Assembly (NCBI GenBank): GCA_030490835.1
Contig: CM059973.1
Coordinates: forward strand, 51,526,008 to 51,590,007
DNA from: Annona cherimola
Lineage: Eukaryota; Streptophyta; Magnoliopsida; Magnoliales; Annonaceae
Length of the DNA: 64,000 nucleotides
Direction of reading: 5' to 3'
The notes under the pieces are model-generated. The model saw only the letters and a program-made list of their open reading frames with translations, was not told where the DNA came from and searched no databases. Shown here piece by piece: positions 47,744-60,829 of the stretch (position 1 is the first letter of the stretch; each line of letters starts with the position of its first letter). The position numbers and the translations under genes were made by a program.

Positions 47744-48050
47744 TGCCTCTTAGAGCTAGAATCTAGAAGAGAGTAGAGACTCTAGTTGTATTCGTAGAAT
47801 ACATAGTGGAACCCAAGTCACAAGAGGTGTGAGCTTGGAAGAGTGGAGTAGGGAGGTTGCCCGAACCACTATAAAATCTTGTGTGTTAATTTCTATTTCT
47901 GCTCTCTACATTATATTGCATACCATTTTGTATTTTCATAAAGGGGACTAGATTAATCCGGGGTAAAAGTTTCTGTTTAAGCTTTAAATTTTCATAATAC
48001 CCAATTCACCTCTTCCCTCTTGGGTAATTGCCATTAACTCGGGACCAACA
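47744..48050 (+). mobile_element. Sirevirus A 5' LTR, part 3
   Basis: The A LTR resumes after Sirevirus B and runs to GGGACCAACA at 48050. It matches 56690-56997 of the 3' LTR. Confidence 0.92.
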
Positions 48051-48052
48051 AG

Positions 48053-48064
48053 TGGTATCAGAGC
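48053..48064 (+). promoter_or_regulatory. Primer binding site of Sirevirus A
   Basis: TGGTATCAGAGC, two bases after the LTR, is complementary to initiator tRNA-Met. Confidence 0.95.
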
Positions 48065-48098
48065 AGGTCTTTGAGTTAAACCAAAGAGATCTATTGAC

Positions 48099-51000
48099 AT
48101 GGCATCCCAATCTACTTCCGTTCCCGCATTTGCCGAAGGCCAATCATTTACTAGGCCACCATTGTTTGATGGGAACAATTTTGGATATTGGAAGCTACGT
48201 ATGAAACAACTCATCATGGCTACAGATATGGACTCTTGGATTGTAATCCAAGACAGTGTGACTTTGCCTATTGATGAAAGAGCTTCCAAATGGACCGATG
48301 AGGAAGTGAAAATTGTAAAGAGCAATGCCAAGGCTATGAATTCATTATTTTGTGCTCTTACGGCCTCCGAATATGATAGAGTATTCTCTTGTTTAACTGC
48401 CAAAGAAATATGGGATACACTAACTTCTATCTATGAAGGAACCTCTCAAGTCCAAGGGACGAGGAGAAACATTTTGATTGGAGAATTGGAAAATTTTAGG
48501 ATGTTAGAAACTGAAAATATTTCTGAAATGTTTGCTAGATTTTCCAAGATTACTAATGCCTTGAAAGGGCTAGGAAAAGCAATTTCTGAATCTGAGCAGG
48601 TCATGAAGATTCTAAGGGCACTACCCGAATCATGGACTCCAAAAATCACGGCAATAGAAGAAGCCAAGGATCTTAACACGTTGAAGTTGAAAAATCTTAT
48701 TAGCTCCTTAATGTCACATGAGCTGATCAAGAAAAGAAACGAAGATCACCACAAAGGCAAACGAGTCATTGCCTTGAGAGCCGCACAAGACTCGGACGAC
48801 AACACCTCATCTTCTCAAAATGACGATGAAATTGCCTTACTCACAAAACGATTCAGAAAATTTATAAGGAAAGGCAGAAATTTTAGAAAATTTAAAGAAA
48901 GAAATTCCAAAGAGAAAAAGAAAGAAACAAAAAAATGTTACCGATGTGGAGGTTCGGGACACATGCAAGCCCAATGCCCAACGCCCGAAGAAAATAAGGC
49001 AAAGGAGCAAAGAAAAGATCGAGGCGACAACAAAAAGTTTCAAAGAAACAAAAGAAGAGGCATGTACGTGAATGAAGAAGAATCTACAACAGATAGCTCC
49101 TCAAGTGAAGAATGCGAAGCAGATTGCGCGAGAATTTGTTGCATAGCAAATACCGACATATGCTTTGCATCCATGGAAACCTTGGAGGATCAAGCTACTT
49201 CAACAGACTGCACAAGTAGTCAAGAGATAACCTCCAAACAGAAATCTTTTTCAAATTTTTCTACAAATGAATGTATTAAATGTGCTGAATTAGAAGAACT
49301 TCAACAAGCTTTTGATTCACTATATGAAGAAATAAAGAAATTAGGAAACAAGTTTACAATAAAGAAAAAACAATGTGATGCAGTAATAATTGTAAATGGT
49401 AAACTTGCTGAAAATTTAGATAAATTAAAAAATGAAAAGAATACATTAGAAAATGAGTTGGAGAAACTTAAAAATGAAAATGAATCATTAAATGAATCCC
49501 TTACCAAGTTCTCTAATCCAGGAGAAAATGTAAAAATGTTCTTAAAAATGACAACCCAAACTTGCAAGAAAGGACTTGGATACAATACATTTGAACAAAC
49601 AAAGTCTAACGCTCCAAGAAATAATGTCAAACCCATTTATACTAAACCAAAGATAAATCAAGTAGTTTGGACCAAAAGACCAACTGAGGAATGAATTACC
49701 AAGTGTCTCCCCATTTCTAGACTTCCGGGAGCTTGTAATTTTTGCAACAAGTTAGGACATAAGGTCTATAAATGTAAATTAAGAAAACTGCAAAACCTTG
49801 GTGCTAAATTGGTTTGGATGCTGAAAAGCATTGGATTTATGGCTTCAAAGATAGATCAACATAAACTCCAAAGGATAACTAACCCAAACGGACCCATAAA
49901 ATGGGTACCAAAAGGATGAGCTCCACTCAAATTAATTTTTGTAGGTATATCTTAAAGCTAAGGCCAATAATGTATGGTTTATGGATAGCGGTTGCTCAAG
50001 ACATATGACAGGAGAAAAATGACTATTTCACAAGATCAACCCATGCAATGAAAGAACGGTAGCTTTCAGAAATAACGAAAAAGGTAAAATAAAAGGTAAA
50101 GAAAATATCTATGATAGTTCAAATGCATGTATTGAAAATGTTCTATTTGTTGAAGGACTCAAACACAACCTAATGAGTATTAGTCAACTATGTGATAAAG
50201 GCTATAAAGTTGTATTTGAATCCTCTATATGTAATGTTATTGATGATGACGAGCACATAATATTTAGTGGCAAAAGACATGGAAATGTATATTTGGTTTG
50301 CCTTGATGACCTAGAAGGAAAATGTCTAATAGCCATAGAAAATGATCCATGGAAATGGCATACAAGGCTTAGACATATAAATATGTCAAATATTAAAACT
50401 TTATGGAAAAAAAATTTGGTACAAGGCTTACCAAAGCTCAAATATGACAAAGATAAGATTTGTAAAGCCTGTCAACTATCTAAACAACCAAAAATGTCAT
50501 TTTCGACCAAACAGGAAATTTCAACAACTAGACCACTTGAATTGCTACATATGGATCTTTATGGGCAATCAGACATTTTAACTCTTGGTGGGAAAAAGTA
50601 TGTGTATGTTATTGTGGATGACTTTTCTAGATTTACTTGGATTATGCTCTTAGCTAGCAAAGATGAAGCATTTTCTATGTTTGTCTCATTTTCAACTTTG
50701 GTGCAAAATGAAAAATAAAGTTCAATCATTTCCATTAGAAATGACCATGGTGGTGAATTTGAAAATAGTCGATTCATAGAATTTCGCAATGAAAAGGGAA
50801 TTCACCATACATTTTCTGCACCAAGAACTCCTTAACAAAATGGAGTTGTTGAAAGGAAAAATCGGACAATTCAAGAAATGGCTAGGACCATGCTAAATGA
50901 GAGTAAATTGTCTAAGAGATTTTGGGGTGAAGCTGTAAGTACAGCTTGTCATGTATTAAACCGAGTTACCATTAGAGCAATATTGAAAAAGACCCCATAT

Positions 51001-53005
51001 GAACTTTGGAAAGGCAGGAAACCAAACATATCATATTTCCATACTTTTGGATGTATTTGTTATGTGTTAAATAATGGAAAAACAAACTTGGGAAAACTAG
51101 ATGCCAAAAGTGATGAAGCTATTTTCTTGGGTTATTCACCAAATAGCAAAGCATATAGAATTTTCAACAAAAAAAATCAAACAAAAGAAGAATCAATACA
51201 TGTTGTTTTTGATGAATTTAACCAAACTCCGAGAAAGGAGGATGAACTAAGTGACGCAGATGATACAAAAGCAAAACAACAAGAACAATAAAAGGAAACC
51301 GACCTCAAGCCAGAAAACTCCATGGAGGAAGAGGTAAATGAAGGTAATGATTCCTACAAATCTCCAATTGATTTAAAGTTCAAAAATGCCCATCCAATTG
51401 AGCAAGTCATTGGAAATATTTATGAAGGAGTAAAAACTAGGAGATCAAAGCAAAATATTTGTGGACAATATGCATTTGTGTCAAAAATTGAACCAACCAC
51501 TATTGAACAAGCTCTTAATGATGAAAACTGGGTTATTGCAATGCAAGAAGAGCTAAATCAATTTGAAAGGAATGATGTATGACATTTAGTTCCTAGACCA
51601 AATGGTTATACCATTATTGGTACCAAATGGATATTTAGGAACAAATTGGACGAAAGCGGACTTGTAATTAGAAACAAAGCTAGATTAGTAGCCAAAGGGT
51701 ATTCCCAGGAAGAAGGGATTGATTTTGAAGAATCATATGCACCTGTGGCTAGATTAGAAGCCATACGCATCTTACTAGCATTTGCTTCTCACATGAATTT
51801 CAAATTGTTTCAAATGGATGTGAAAAGCGCATTTTTGAATGGATACTTGAATGAAGAAGTATATGTTGAACAACCCCCTGGATTTGAAGAAAAGGATCAA
51901 TCTAAATATGTTTATAAGCTGACCAAAGCATTATATGGACTAAAACAAGCCCCAAGAGCTTGGTATGAAAGGTTAAATAGATTTTTGATTGATCATGAGT
52001 TTCAAAGAGGGAAAGTTGATACTACTTTATTCATCAAATATAAAAGTAAAAACATCTTAATTGTGCAAATCTATGTAGATGATATAATATTTGGTGCTAC
52101 TGATGAAACTCTATGCCAAGAATTTTCTAAGATCATGCAGAGCGAATTTGAAATGAGCATGATGGGAGAACTAAATTTCTTCTTTGGACTACAAATCAAG
52201 CAACAAAGCAAAGGAATATTCTTAAATCAGTCCAAATACGTCAAAGAAATGCTAAAGAAATTTGGAATGCAAACTACTAAAGGAGCAAATACTCCAATGA
52301 GTTCAACAATCAAGATCGACACGGACGAAAACGGTAAATGTATCGATCAAAAGCTTTATAGAAGTATGATAGGATCATTGTTGTATTTAACCGCTTCTAG
52401 ACCAGATATACTTTTCAATGTTTGTATGTGTTCTAGATTCCAAGAATGTCCTAAAGAATCACATTTATTGGCTGTAAAGAGAATTTTTAAATATTTGATA
52501 AATACTACTAATCTTGGACTATGGTATCCAAAGGGGTCAACATTTGACTTAATCGGTTATTCGAATGCGGATTTTGCCGGCTACAAAGCAGATAGAAAAA
52601 GTACTAGAATTTCTTGGAAATATGTTGGTTTCATGGTATTCAAGGAAACAAACCAGTGTTGCTCTATCTACTGCAGAAGCCGAATATATAGCCGCCGGAA
52701 GCTGTTATGCCCAACTACTTTGGATAAAACAACAATTAAAAGACTATGGCATTGATTATTACAATATTCCTATTAGATGTGATAACACAAGTGCTATATG
52801 TTTGACAAAAAATCCTGTATTGCATTCAAGAATCAAGCATATAGATGTAAGACATCATTTTATTCGAGAACATGTTGAAAATCATGATATTTGTTTGGAA
52901 TATGTGAAAACTGAGGATCAAATTGCTGACATTTTTACCAAGCCATTAGCAAAGGAATCATTTTATAAAATTAGAAATGAAATGAGAATGATTGAATTAA
53001 ATTAA
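48099..53005 (+). pseudogene. Sirevirus A gag-pol, degenerate
   Basis: Gag is open for 531 codons. It keeps the CCHC knuckle (48936), then a long coiled-coil region (about 49280-49510) and, after a TGA at 49692, a second knuckle CNFCNKLGHKVYKC (49734) and NPNGPIKWVPKG. This layout is known from Sirevirus gag. Another TGA lies at 49917. Protease (DSG at 49984) is in a different frame. Further stops lie at 50716 (TAA), 50833 (TAA), 51289 (TAA) and 51580 (TGA). An 11-bp deletion near 52605 breaks RNase H. Integrase and reverse transcriptase motifs (YVDD at 52072) remain recognisable. Several stops are single changes from codons kept in B. The copy cannot make a functional polyprotein. Confidence 0.93.
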
Positions 53006-53473
53006 GGAAAATTATACAAGAAAATCAAATCTGAAAATGGTCAAGTCGATGAGTCAAGTCGACTCCGGGAAAGCCAAGTTGACTCCAGTGAAGTCGACTT
53101 GGGAGATGTGAAGTCGACTCCGCGCGCCGACCGTCCGCCTTCTCTCCTTTTTCTTTCCTTCTTCTTATTCTTCCTCTTATTTTTCCCGCGCCGTTTCTCC
53201 CCTTTCCAGCGTTTTCTCTCCGGCGTCAGTCTCTCTCTTTCTCCCTGTTCTCCAGCATTTCTCCGGCAACTGCATCTCTCTATCATTCTCTCCTTCTCTC
53301 TCACTCTATGTCTTTCTCTCTCTGCTTCAATCTCAGTTTCTCTCTCATTTTATCTCTCTCAGCTTAAATCTCTCTGTCTCAGTCTCATCTCTGTCTCATT
53401 AACTCTCTCATTTGCCTGTCTCATTCTCTTCACCTCAGTCTCTCTCTTTCTACCTCTCTAAATTCCAAAACCA
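53006..53473 (+). promoter_or_regulatory. Leader of ORF2 with palindromes and long CT tract (A)
   Basis: Three GTCGAC sites and one GTTGAC variant lie at 53055-53120, the same position as in B. They are followed by a pyrimidine-dominated tract rich in TCTCTCT up to the ORF2 start (about 53130-53460). The plus-strand frame across the tract is low-complexity Ser/Leu and is not a gene. Conservation of position between A and B supports a cis-acting role. Confidence 0.5.
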
Positions 53474-55097
53474 ATGGCTCCAAAGACTAGACCTCCCAAG
53501 TTAGTTGTCTCAAAACCCTCTCTCAAACCTGTTCCCAGAAAATCTACATCTCATACATCTCATACTGAAGACAAAGTGCCTAGGAGACAACGTACCTCCT
53601 CAAAGCGAGCCCGGGAAGAACCATCCACTTCCACTGGCCGCTGGGTGCGTTTTCAAACGGGAACTCCGTCAACCACAGCTGGTCGTGAGGAACAACCTCA
53701 AACCTCACACAACACTCAATCCGGAGCAAGAAGGAAAGGGAACATAGCTGGGAAAGCTCAAGTGTTGAAGATGCCAACTACGTATTTCAAAACCGAACTC
53801 CAGCACAGTCGGTTCTACAAACACTTCTACGAGCGGAAGGTATTCATTCCTAAAATTATTGATTACAAGTTTTTAAAAGATTATGGGTCAGATATAGAAG
53901 ATCTATTAGAATTCCAAGGTTGGACCAAGTTGCTAAAGGAAGATGAAAGAGTCTATCCGGATCTAACCAGGATTTTCTACTACTTATGGGATGAGGAATA
54001 CTATAGCAGTTTTGTAAAAGGAGTTAACATGTTCTTTGGAGTTGGGGTAACTCCAAATTTGGAAGAAGCAATGATAAACATCGGACAGATACTTGAGGTT
54101 CCGCATATAGATGAGCCACTCCCTGCAGACCTCTCACTTGATCAGATATATAATCAGCTCACTCGGAGCAATAAATATCATCCAGGGATCAAGTTTCTAC
54201 ATTACATGGATCTGTCTCCAAGGCTACGGGTTCTACGTCTGTTGATAGCCCACTGCATCTACCTTAAGGGCGGAGGACGGAATCAACTGAACCCTCAAGA
54301 AGCTAGGATACTATGGAAAATCGTGAACAGGGTAAAAGTCAGTCTTCCCCGTTTGTTCATTGAAGCTCTCAGCTGCCGAAAGGACAATCCACGAGGAGTT
54401 CTACCCTACGACACCTGGATCACAAAGATTCTTGAGCATTTTGAAGTGGATATTGAAGGCGCCTTTCGAAGTACTGAAATCCACTAATGCAATCAATAAA
54501 GCATTAATTCAGAGAATGAAGATCAATGTGCATGAACTCAGGGCCGAAGCAGAAGCTCCTAAAGAGGAAAGACGAGCACATACTGAGGGGGAGCAGCCTC
54601 CAGAAGCCCAACCGGATCCTCCACAGGATATCCCTGAGGAGCTAGTCTCTCCCATGTCACTTGGATCCTTCTCTCCACGGGGATCAGCCATTCCAGATCC
54701 GGCACCTCAACCATCATCTCAGGAGATAACTCTACAGACCATTCGAGATGAAATAACTACCCTACGAGATGAAATGGGTCAACAGGAAAACAGAGTTACC
54801 AGTCTCATCTCTGGAGTCCTCACAGCCAACATGGACATGCATTCCCGACAAGATCGTATCGATCGGGAAATGCGCACTATCCGGTACCATCTCGCATCTG
54901 GGTGTCATCGTAATCAGCCCATACCTGAACTAGATCCGTTTGAATCCGGATTAGTTCATCGAGATCCAACCCCCGAACCTGTTTCATCCTTCTACTCGTC
55001 TGCTCATGTTCGACCCGTCAAGCCTACTCAATCTTCATATCCCATTTCCAAATTTCAATTCACCAAATCCTTGGTAATTGAATCTCATTTTGAGTGA
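53474..55097 (+). pseudogene. Sirevirus A ORF2, frameshifted
   Basis: This is the homologue of B ORF2. It has the same basic N-terminus (SKRAREE), the SRFYKHFYERKVFIPK core and the C-terminal coiled coil. A 2-bp deletion near 54463 (GAAGGCGCC where B has GAAGGCGAGCC) shifts the frame, so the protein is split into 337 codons and a downstream frame ending at 55097. The 39-bp duplication found in B is absent here, so it arose in the B lineage or was lost in A. Both ends of the protein are otherwise well conserved, which suggests past selection. Confidence 0.9.
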
Positions 55098-55102
55098 TTG
55101 AC

Positions 55103-55115
55103 AAAAAGGGGGAGA
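55103..55115 (+). other. Internal polypurine tract of Sirevirus A
   Basis: AAAAAGGGGGAGA follows the ORF2 stop, as in B. Confidence 0.85.
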
Positions 55116-55341
55116 TAGGATAGAGTTTATTTAGAGTGTTTTTTGGGTTGGATAGCTTGTATCAGGTTTTCTTTTTTGCTTTACATTGTAATCTGTATGA
55201 ATCATGATGATATGAAATATGTTTTATGCTCAAATGTTTGTTTCATGCTCTGTTTGAAAGATATTTGATGTTCTATTTTGGAAACTATATGAATGTGATT
55301 TTCTTGAAAGGTACAAACTCAAATTAGTTTTGTCAATCATC

Positions 55342-55354
55342 AAAAAGGGGGAGA
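55342..55354 (+). other. Main polypurine tract of Sirevirus A
   Basis: AAAAAGGGGGAGA is directly upstream of the 3' LTR. Confidence 0.92.
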
Positions 55355-55355
55355 T

Positions 55356-56997
55356 TGTTGGAAACAATAGTTAAAACAAAACAAAATTGACCAAAGCATA
55401 AGTTTTGATGATTAACGAATTCAAATTTGAGTATAAATTGATTACTAATGAGTGTGATGAATGTCTTAAGGAATGAAAATCAGCCAAGTCGATTCCCAAG
55501 TCGACTCGGACTTCGACTTAGGGTGAAGTCGATCTCGAAGTCGACTCCACATTCGACTTCAACATGTACCTGATGGACAGATTTGAATTTGGAAGGTGAA
55601 TAGCTGAAGTCCCAGTCGAAGTCGACTCCACTTGCGACTTGGAAGCCAAGTCGCAGACGAAGTCGACTCCAGTATCGACTTGAAGATACACATTTTCTTC
55701 AAGCGTTGATTTTGAGACAGAACATTCCGAAGTCGCAGTCGAAGTCGACTCCAGCATGCGACTTGAGCGAAGTCGCAGACGAAGTCGACCCCAAGATCGA
55801 CTTGAGTTTCTCAAGTCCAAGTCAAAAGCTCAAGCTCATTTCAAGATGAAGACAACTCAAGATATGAAGACTAATATAATTTTAAAACGAGCAAGGTACA
55901 TGAATTCATTCCAAATCATAGAAGATTTGATCATACAAGTTTCAAGATTCACAAGGTTTACAAGATTCGAAGCCAGTCCAGAACAAGATAATGCCTCTAC
56001 TAGGGAAGGAAAGAAGCTAAGCAAGCAAGAGGAGAATCAACAAGGATCAAACTGATTTGGCACAAGAAAATGGTCAAGTCGCACCCCAAGTCGACTCCAA
56101 GATCGACTTGAGGCCAAGTCTGAAACCAAGTCGACCCAGAACTTAGACTTGGAAACTGAAGAGCTGCCGAAGTCGCACACGAAGTCGACTCCACCTGCGA
56201 CTTGGGAAAGTAACGTTCGAATTTTTGAACGTCGGAACATTTATTATGCGCCAACCACTTGTATAACGTTCAAAATCTTCCCTCTTCTATGAATAGACAC
56301 TCAAGCAAACGTGGTTATACACAAGATAGAGTCTAAAGAGAGGAAAGAAGTGCAAGCAAGAGTCCTTATTTGTTTTTCTCTAAATTTGAGTGATCTATAC
56401 ACTTTCAAAGGAAGAACAAGCTTCAAAGTTGCGATTTGCTTCAACGAAACACAATCGGTTGCTCCTACAGATTCTTCCTCAAGCTGAAACTTGCTACACA
56501 ACTCAGTAAAGTGTAGATCTTCTTTATTCTTACACTATTGATTGTTTTTGTGCTTGGTTTAAGTTTGGTGATTGAAACCAAGACGTTGCAAGTAGAGTTG
56601 TGATTGAAGTGTAACTCATCACCTACTTGTGTTGCTTGTATATGCCCCCTAGAGCTGGAATCTAGAAGAGAGCAGAGGCTCTGGTTGCATATGTCTCCTA
56701 GAGCTAGAATCTAGAAGAGAGTAGAGACTCTAGTTGTATTCGTGGAATAGATAGTGGAACCCAAGTCACAAGAGGTGTAAGCTTGGAAGAGTGGAGTAGG
56801 GAGGTTGCCCGAACCACTATAAAATCTTGTGTGTTGATTTCTATTTCTGCTCTCTACATTATATTGCATACCATTTTGTTTCTTCATAAAGGGGACTATA
56901 TTTATCAGGGGTAAAAGTTTCTTTTTAAGCTTTAAATTTTCATAATACCCAATTCACCCCTCCCCTCTTGGGTAATTGCCATTAACTCGGACCAACA
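55356..56997 (+). mobile_element. Sirevirus A 3' LTR
   Basis: Uninterrupted 1642-bp LTR that shows the empty sites for both insertions in the 5' LTR (TEK-3 near 56590, Sirevirus B near 56640-56690). It contains the AGTCGACT palindromic units and ends CGGACCAACA. Confidence 0.96.
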
Positions 56998-57002
56998 ATA
57001 AC

Positions 57003-57072
57003 GCCTTGCTAATTTGGAAATTCCCAAGAGAACAAGGAATAGAGCTCTCAGGATCTTTTAGCTTTTTAAGTA
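57003..57072 (-). pseudogene. Element D gag-protease linker between insertions A and C
   Basis: This 70-bp sliver, read on the minus strand, gives LLKKLKDPESSIPCSLGNFQ and then ISKA. It joins the gag end (LTEECSAILQNK, right of C) to the protease start (LCDLGAS, left of A). It proves that both insertions hit one continuous frame. Confidence 0.88.
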
Positions 57073-57077
57073 GCTTG

Positions 57078-58953
57078 TGTTGGTCCCGAGTTGATGGCAA
57101 AACCCAAGAGGGGAGGGGTGAATTGGGTTCTTTAAAAAATCTTTGGTAAATTAAAAAATCTTAACCCCTTGAAAGATTAATTCCCTTTTGAAAGTAAATA
57201 GAGAGCAATTAAGATAAAACAGTAAAAAGAAATAGAAGACAAGATTTATAGTGGTTTGGGCAATCCTTCCCTACTCCACTCTTCCAAGCTCACACTCCGT
57301 TGTGACTTGGGTTCCACTATGTATTCCTCGAATACACTTAGAGTCTCCGCTCTCTTCTAGATTCTAGCTCTAGGGGGCATATACAACTTAGAGCCTATGC
57401 TCTCTTCTAGATTCCAGCTCTAGGGGGCATAAACAACACACTGCACAAGTAGGTGATGAGTCCCACTCCAATCACACACTACTTTGCATACACTTGATCT
57501 TAGCTACCCAAGCTAAATCAAGGTTAATACAACAAGACTTTGAAATAAGAAAAACTACACTTTATAGAGATGTGTAGGCAGGTTGAGCTCGAGGAAGAAA
57601 TTAGAAGCAGCTTGGATGAGTATCGATGGAGCAGCTTGCAACTTGAAGCTCTTTCTTCCTTTGAATGTATATGGACCACTCAAAAAAGGAGAAAAGGAAA
57701 TGGAAACACTTTCTTGCACTTCTTTTCTCTCTCTGAACTTTGTGATGTGTATATGAGTGTCTTGTATATTCTTTCACGTTCATTTGAGTGTCCTTTTATA
57801 GAATGAGAAGAATATGAACGTTGTAGAGGTGGTTGGCGCGCAATAAATGAACTCCAACGTTCAAAAATTTGAACGTTATTCTCCAAGTCTAAGATGAAGT
57901 CGACTTGGCCTGCGACTTGGCTTCCAAGTCTCACATGGAGTCGACCTGGCTTGCGACTTGGGTTCTTCAGATTTCCAAGTCTGAGACTTGGGTCGACTTG
58001 GCCTCAGACTTCAACTCAAGTCGATCCTGGAGTCGACTTGGGTTGCGACTTGACTTGGTCTTCGCCAAAAATGTCTTGATCCTCATTTGATTTTGCTTCT
58101 AACTTGCTTGGCTTTCTTCCTTTAGTCTCTTTAAGTGATAAGTGGCTCCTCATTCTTGTAGATCTTGTGATTTATGAAGAGCTTGACTTTGATTCATCTT
58201 GGATTTGCTTGAACCTTGTAGAACTTAGGAGAGCTTGAGTCCTTGCATGATATATTCATGCACCTTGCTTGCTTTGGAGTCGTTTGATCTTCATATCTTG
58301 AATATATCTTCATTTGGAAGCAAGCTTGAAAATTTGCCTTGGACTTGATAGACTTGATTTGAACTTGAACTTGAATCCTTACCTTGAATCTCAAGAATAC
58401 TCAAGTTAATCTTGAACATGGACTTTGCATATTACTTGGATTTGAGAAAGTCCAAATAGATTCTTGGAATGAGCTTGGGAATGCATCTTTCAAGTCTGAA
58501 CTTCTCAAGTCGAAGGTGGAGTCGACCTTGTCTGCGACTTTGCCCAAGTCGCACCTGGAGTCGACTTGGCCTGCGACTTGGGCAGCTTTGTGCCCCAAAA
58601 TCAGGTCTGGACAGTTTTTCTCGACTGAAGTCGATAGTGAGGTCGACTTCGTGTGCGACTTGGCTTCCCAAGTCGCAAGTGGAGTCGACTTAGCCCGCGA
58701 CTTCACCTGCTACTCTTCCAGTTTTGATTTTGCCTTTGAAGTTCTGCTTCAAGTCGATAATGGAGTCGACTTTGGGATCGACTTCACCCTAAGTCGAAGT
58801 CCAAGTCGACTTGGGGTTCGACTTGACTATTTCAGTTCCTTAAAATATTTGGTAAACTCATTAGTATACTTGATATACTCAAATTAGTCTTTGTTAATCA
58901 TCAAAACTAATGCTTTGGTCAATTTTGTTTTGTTTTAAACATTGTTTCCAACA
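57078..58953 (-). mobile_element. Sirevirus solo LTR C, inverted
   Basis: Read on the minus strand it starts TGTTGGAAACAATG (58953) and ends GACCAACA (57078). The perfect target duplication GCTTG flanks it (57073-57077 and 58954-58958). It is 1876 bp, longer than the A and B LTRs, and shares their AGTCGACT palindromic units. A TATA box is at 57800-57792. There is no interior, so it is a solo LTR left by recombination. The coding-like frames through it are by-products of the repeats. Confidence 0.95.
57792..57800 (-). promoter_or_regulatory. TATA box of solo LTR C
   Basis: TATAAAAGG on the minus strand, downstream of AACGTT-rich sequence, as in the A and B LTRs. Confidence 0.65.
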
Positions 58954-60780
58954 GCTTGTTCTGCAAGATGGCGCTGCACTCCTCAGTCAGTGTAATGGTT
59001 TCGTGCTCCTCGAGCTTTCTTTTGTTGGACAACATCTCCTTTAGGAATTTTGCATAAGTTGGCATCTGAGAGATCATGTCGAGAAATGACACGTTGATTC
59101 ATAGGTTCCTGAGTGTTGAAATAAATTTCTCGAGCTGCTTTGGAAGTTTTTCCTGTCTTTGCCTTTGCTGGAAGGGAAGAGGAGGCTTATAAGGAGGTGG
59201 TGGGACATACGGCTTCTCCACCACTGGTTGTGGTTGTGGTTATGGCTCCTCTTCTTGCTTCTGTTCCTGCTCGGCTTCCTTTTCAGTATCAATTTGATGT
59301 GGTTGAGATGGGTCGAGCTGCTTTCCACTCCGCAAGGTAACTGCCTGCACTTGTTCCCTATGGTTTACTTCTAGTTGGCTAAGGAGTTTGCCCTGGTCTC
59401 TATGGGATGAGGTAGTGGCATGCTGGGCAATTTGATTTTCAAGCAGTTTAATATGGGTTTTCATTTGGCTCATTTCTTCAAGTAGTTTGTTAATCAAGGT
59501 ATCAAAAGATTGTGCTTGAGGTGGTGTAGGTAGCACGGGCTGAGTTTGGTATGAGGGAGGGTTCAGTGGTCATCTTAGGAAATCGGGTGGCTTATTGTTT
59601 TGAGCATAGTTTTGGGTATTTAACTAGTTTACCCAAGAGAAATTAGGGTGTTTCCTCCATTTAGGATTGTAAGTATTTGAGTAAGGGTTACCATATGTGT
59701 GAGTATCATACTGGTTGTTGAATGCATTGGCCTACTCGCTTCTGGTGTCTTGGCTGGCAAAACTACACTCAGATGTGTAGTGTGAAGCTCCACAGATCTC
59801 ACATGAAATTTGTCGAGAAGAAGATGCATTCCAGTCTGTGGATTCCTACTTCTTTTGCTACAAAAGTTGATCAAGTTTAGCATGAAGAGAATTTATGAAT
59901 TCGATATCATATACATTACCTCGTCGAGAGGGTCCTCGGGTGTCACCGTATTGAGAATCATAAAGGGCTAAGTCATCGAGGAGTTCGAGAGCCTCCTCAT
60001 CAGTGAGTCGCATGAATCGGCCACCAGTGGTTGAATTGACGGCGCTTCGGCTAGGTCGATCGAGTCCATTAAAGAAATTTTCAATAATGTCACCTTGTGA
60101 GATGCCATGATGAGAACACTTGCGTTGCAGGTCTTTCATTCTCTCCCATGCATCATATAGAGTTTCGCCATCTTTTTGGACGAATTGATTGATTTCGTCC
60201 CAGATTTTCCTGGTTTTAGTGGGTGGAAAGAATTTCTCCAGGAAAGCAATAGAGAGCTCATCCCATGTATTGAAACTGTCGGGTGGCATAGAATAGAACC
60301 ACTCGCTTGCCATATCATGAAGAGAAAATGGGAAAAGCTGAAGACGGATTACTTTGTGTGGGATATTTTGTACCCTGATCGTGTTGCACAGCTGTAAGAA
60401 CTTGGTGATGTGTACGGTCGGGTTTTCAGAAAGTAGTCTTGCAAATTGGTCCTGTTGAACCATCCGAATAAGCCTGGGATTGAGTTCAAAGCTTCTTACA
60501 TCAATTTTTGGTTCCACTATGCATGATCAAAATCCTCGAGGGTTCGGGCGGTTCCGATCGCTAAAAGTTACCCTTCTTGGAGGAGCGTTGTTCTCAGCCT
60601 GACCTTCCTCCTGCTCTTGATGTTGCGAGTTTGAATTGTTGCGTTCCGCCATGGCGTCTTGAGAAGATTGCTGCTGCTTGTAGTCACGAACTCTTCTCCT
60701 AAAAAAACGTTCAATCTCAGGGTCAGCAACAAAGAGTTTTTTAGCTAGTTGTTTTGCAAAGTTTTGGGTATGAGGGTGCA
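58954..60780 (-). pseudogene. Athila-type gag of element D
   Basis: The minus strand carries DPEIERFFRRRVRDY near 60720 and an ATG at 60652 (MAERN). After a TGA near 60527 comes the capsid domain: FELNPRLIRMVQQDQF, LRLFPFSLHD-like wording, TWDELSIAFLEKFFPP and YDAWERMKDLQRKC. Next is a knuckle CEICGASHYTSEC near 59800, a linker with SQMKTHIKLLENQIAQH, and KRKLEEHETITLTEECSAIL at the C-terminus, where C is inserted. Stops near 60527, 59858 and 59600 break it. The intact protein would form the virus-like particle. The family call is firm from the conserved capsid wording. Confidence 0.88.
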
Positions 60781-60829
60781 TACAAAGATTAACTAGTTCA
60801 GAAAAAATAAGAACGAAAGATGGGAGGTA

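Larger units (their letters stand above)
32581..56997 (+). mobile_element. Sirevirus A, Ty1/copia element inserted in element D
   Basis: The ends are TGTTGGAAACAATAG at 32581 and CGGACCAACA at 56997. The perfect 5-bp target duplication ATAAC flanks it (32576-32580 and 56998-57002). The element is 24.4 kb only because its 5' LTR has received a Tekay-like solo LTR and Sirevirus B. Its own parts are the 5' LTR in three pieces, a primer site at 48053, degenerate gag-pol (48099-53005), broken ORF2 (53474-55097), two polypurine tracts, and the 3' LTR (55356-56997). Comparing the first 1.28 kb of the LTRs by eye gives about two dozen substitutions, roughly 2 percent. Confidence 0.95.

Noticed and set aside
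53099..53461. 120-residue plus-strand frame rich in Ser/Leu before Sirevirus A ORF2, resembling a signal or transmembrane protein
   Set aside because: Produced by the CT-rich leader tract; the equivalent region in B is not open in the same way.
32576..58958. A single large insertion from 32581 to 58953 in element D
   Set aside because: The outer flanks (ATAAC and GCTTG) do not match. The 70-bp D sliver at 57003-57072 shows two separate insertions, each with its own duplication.
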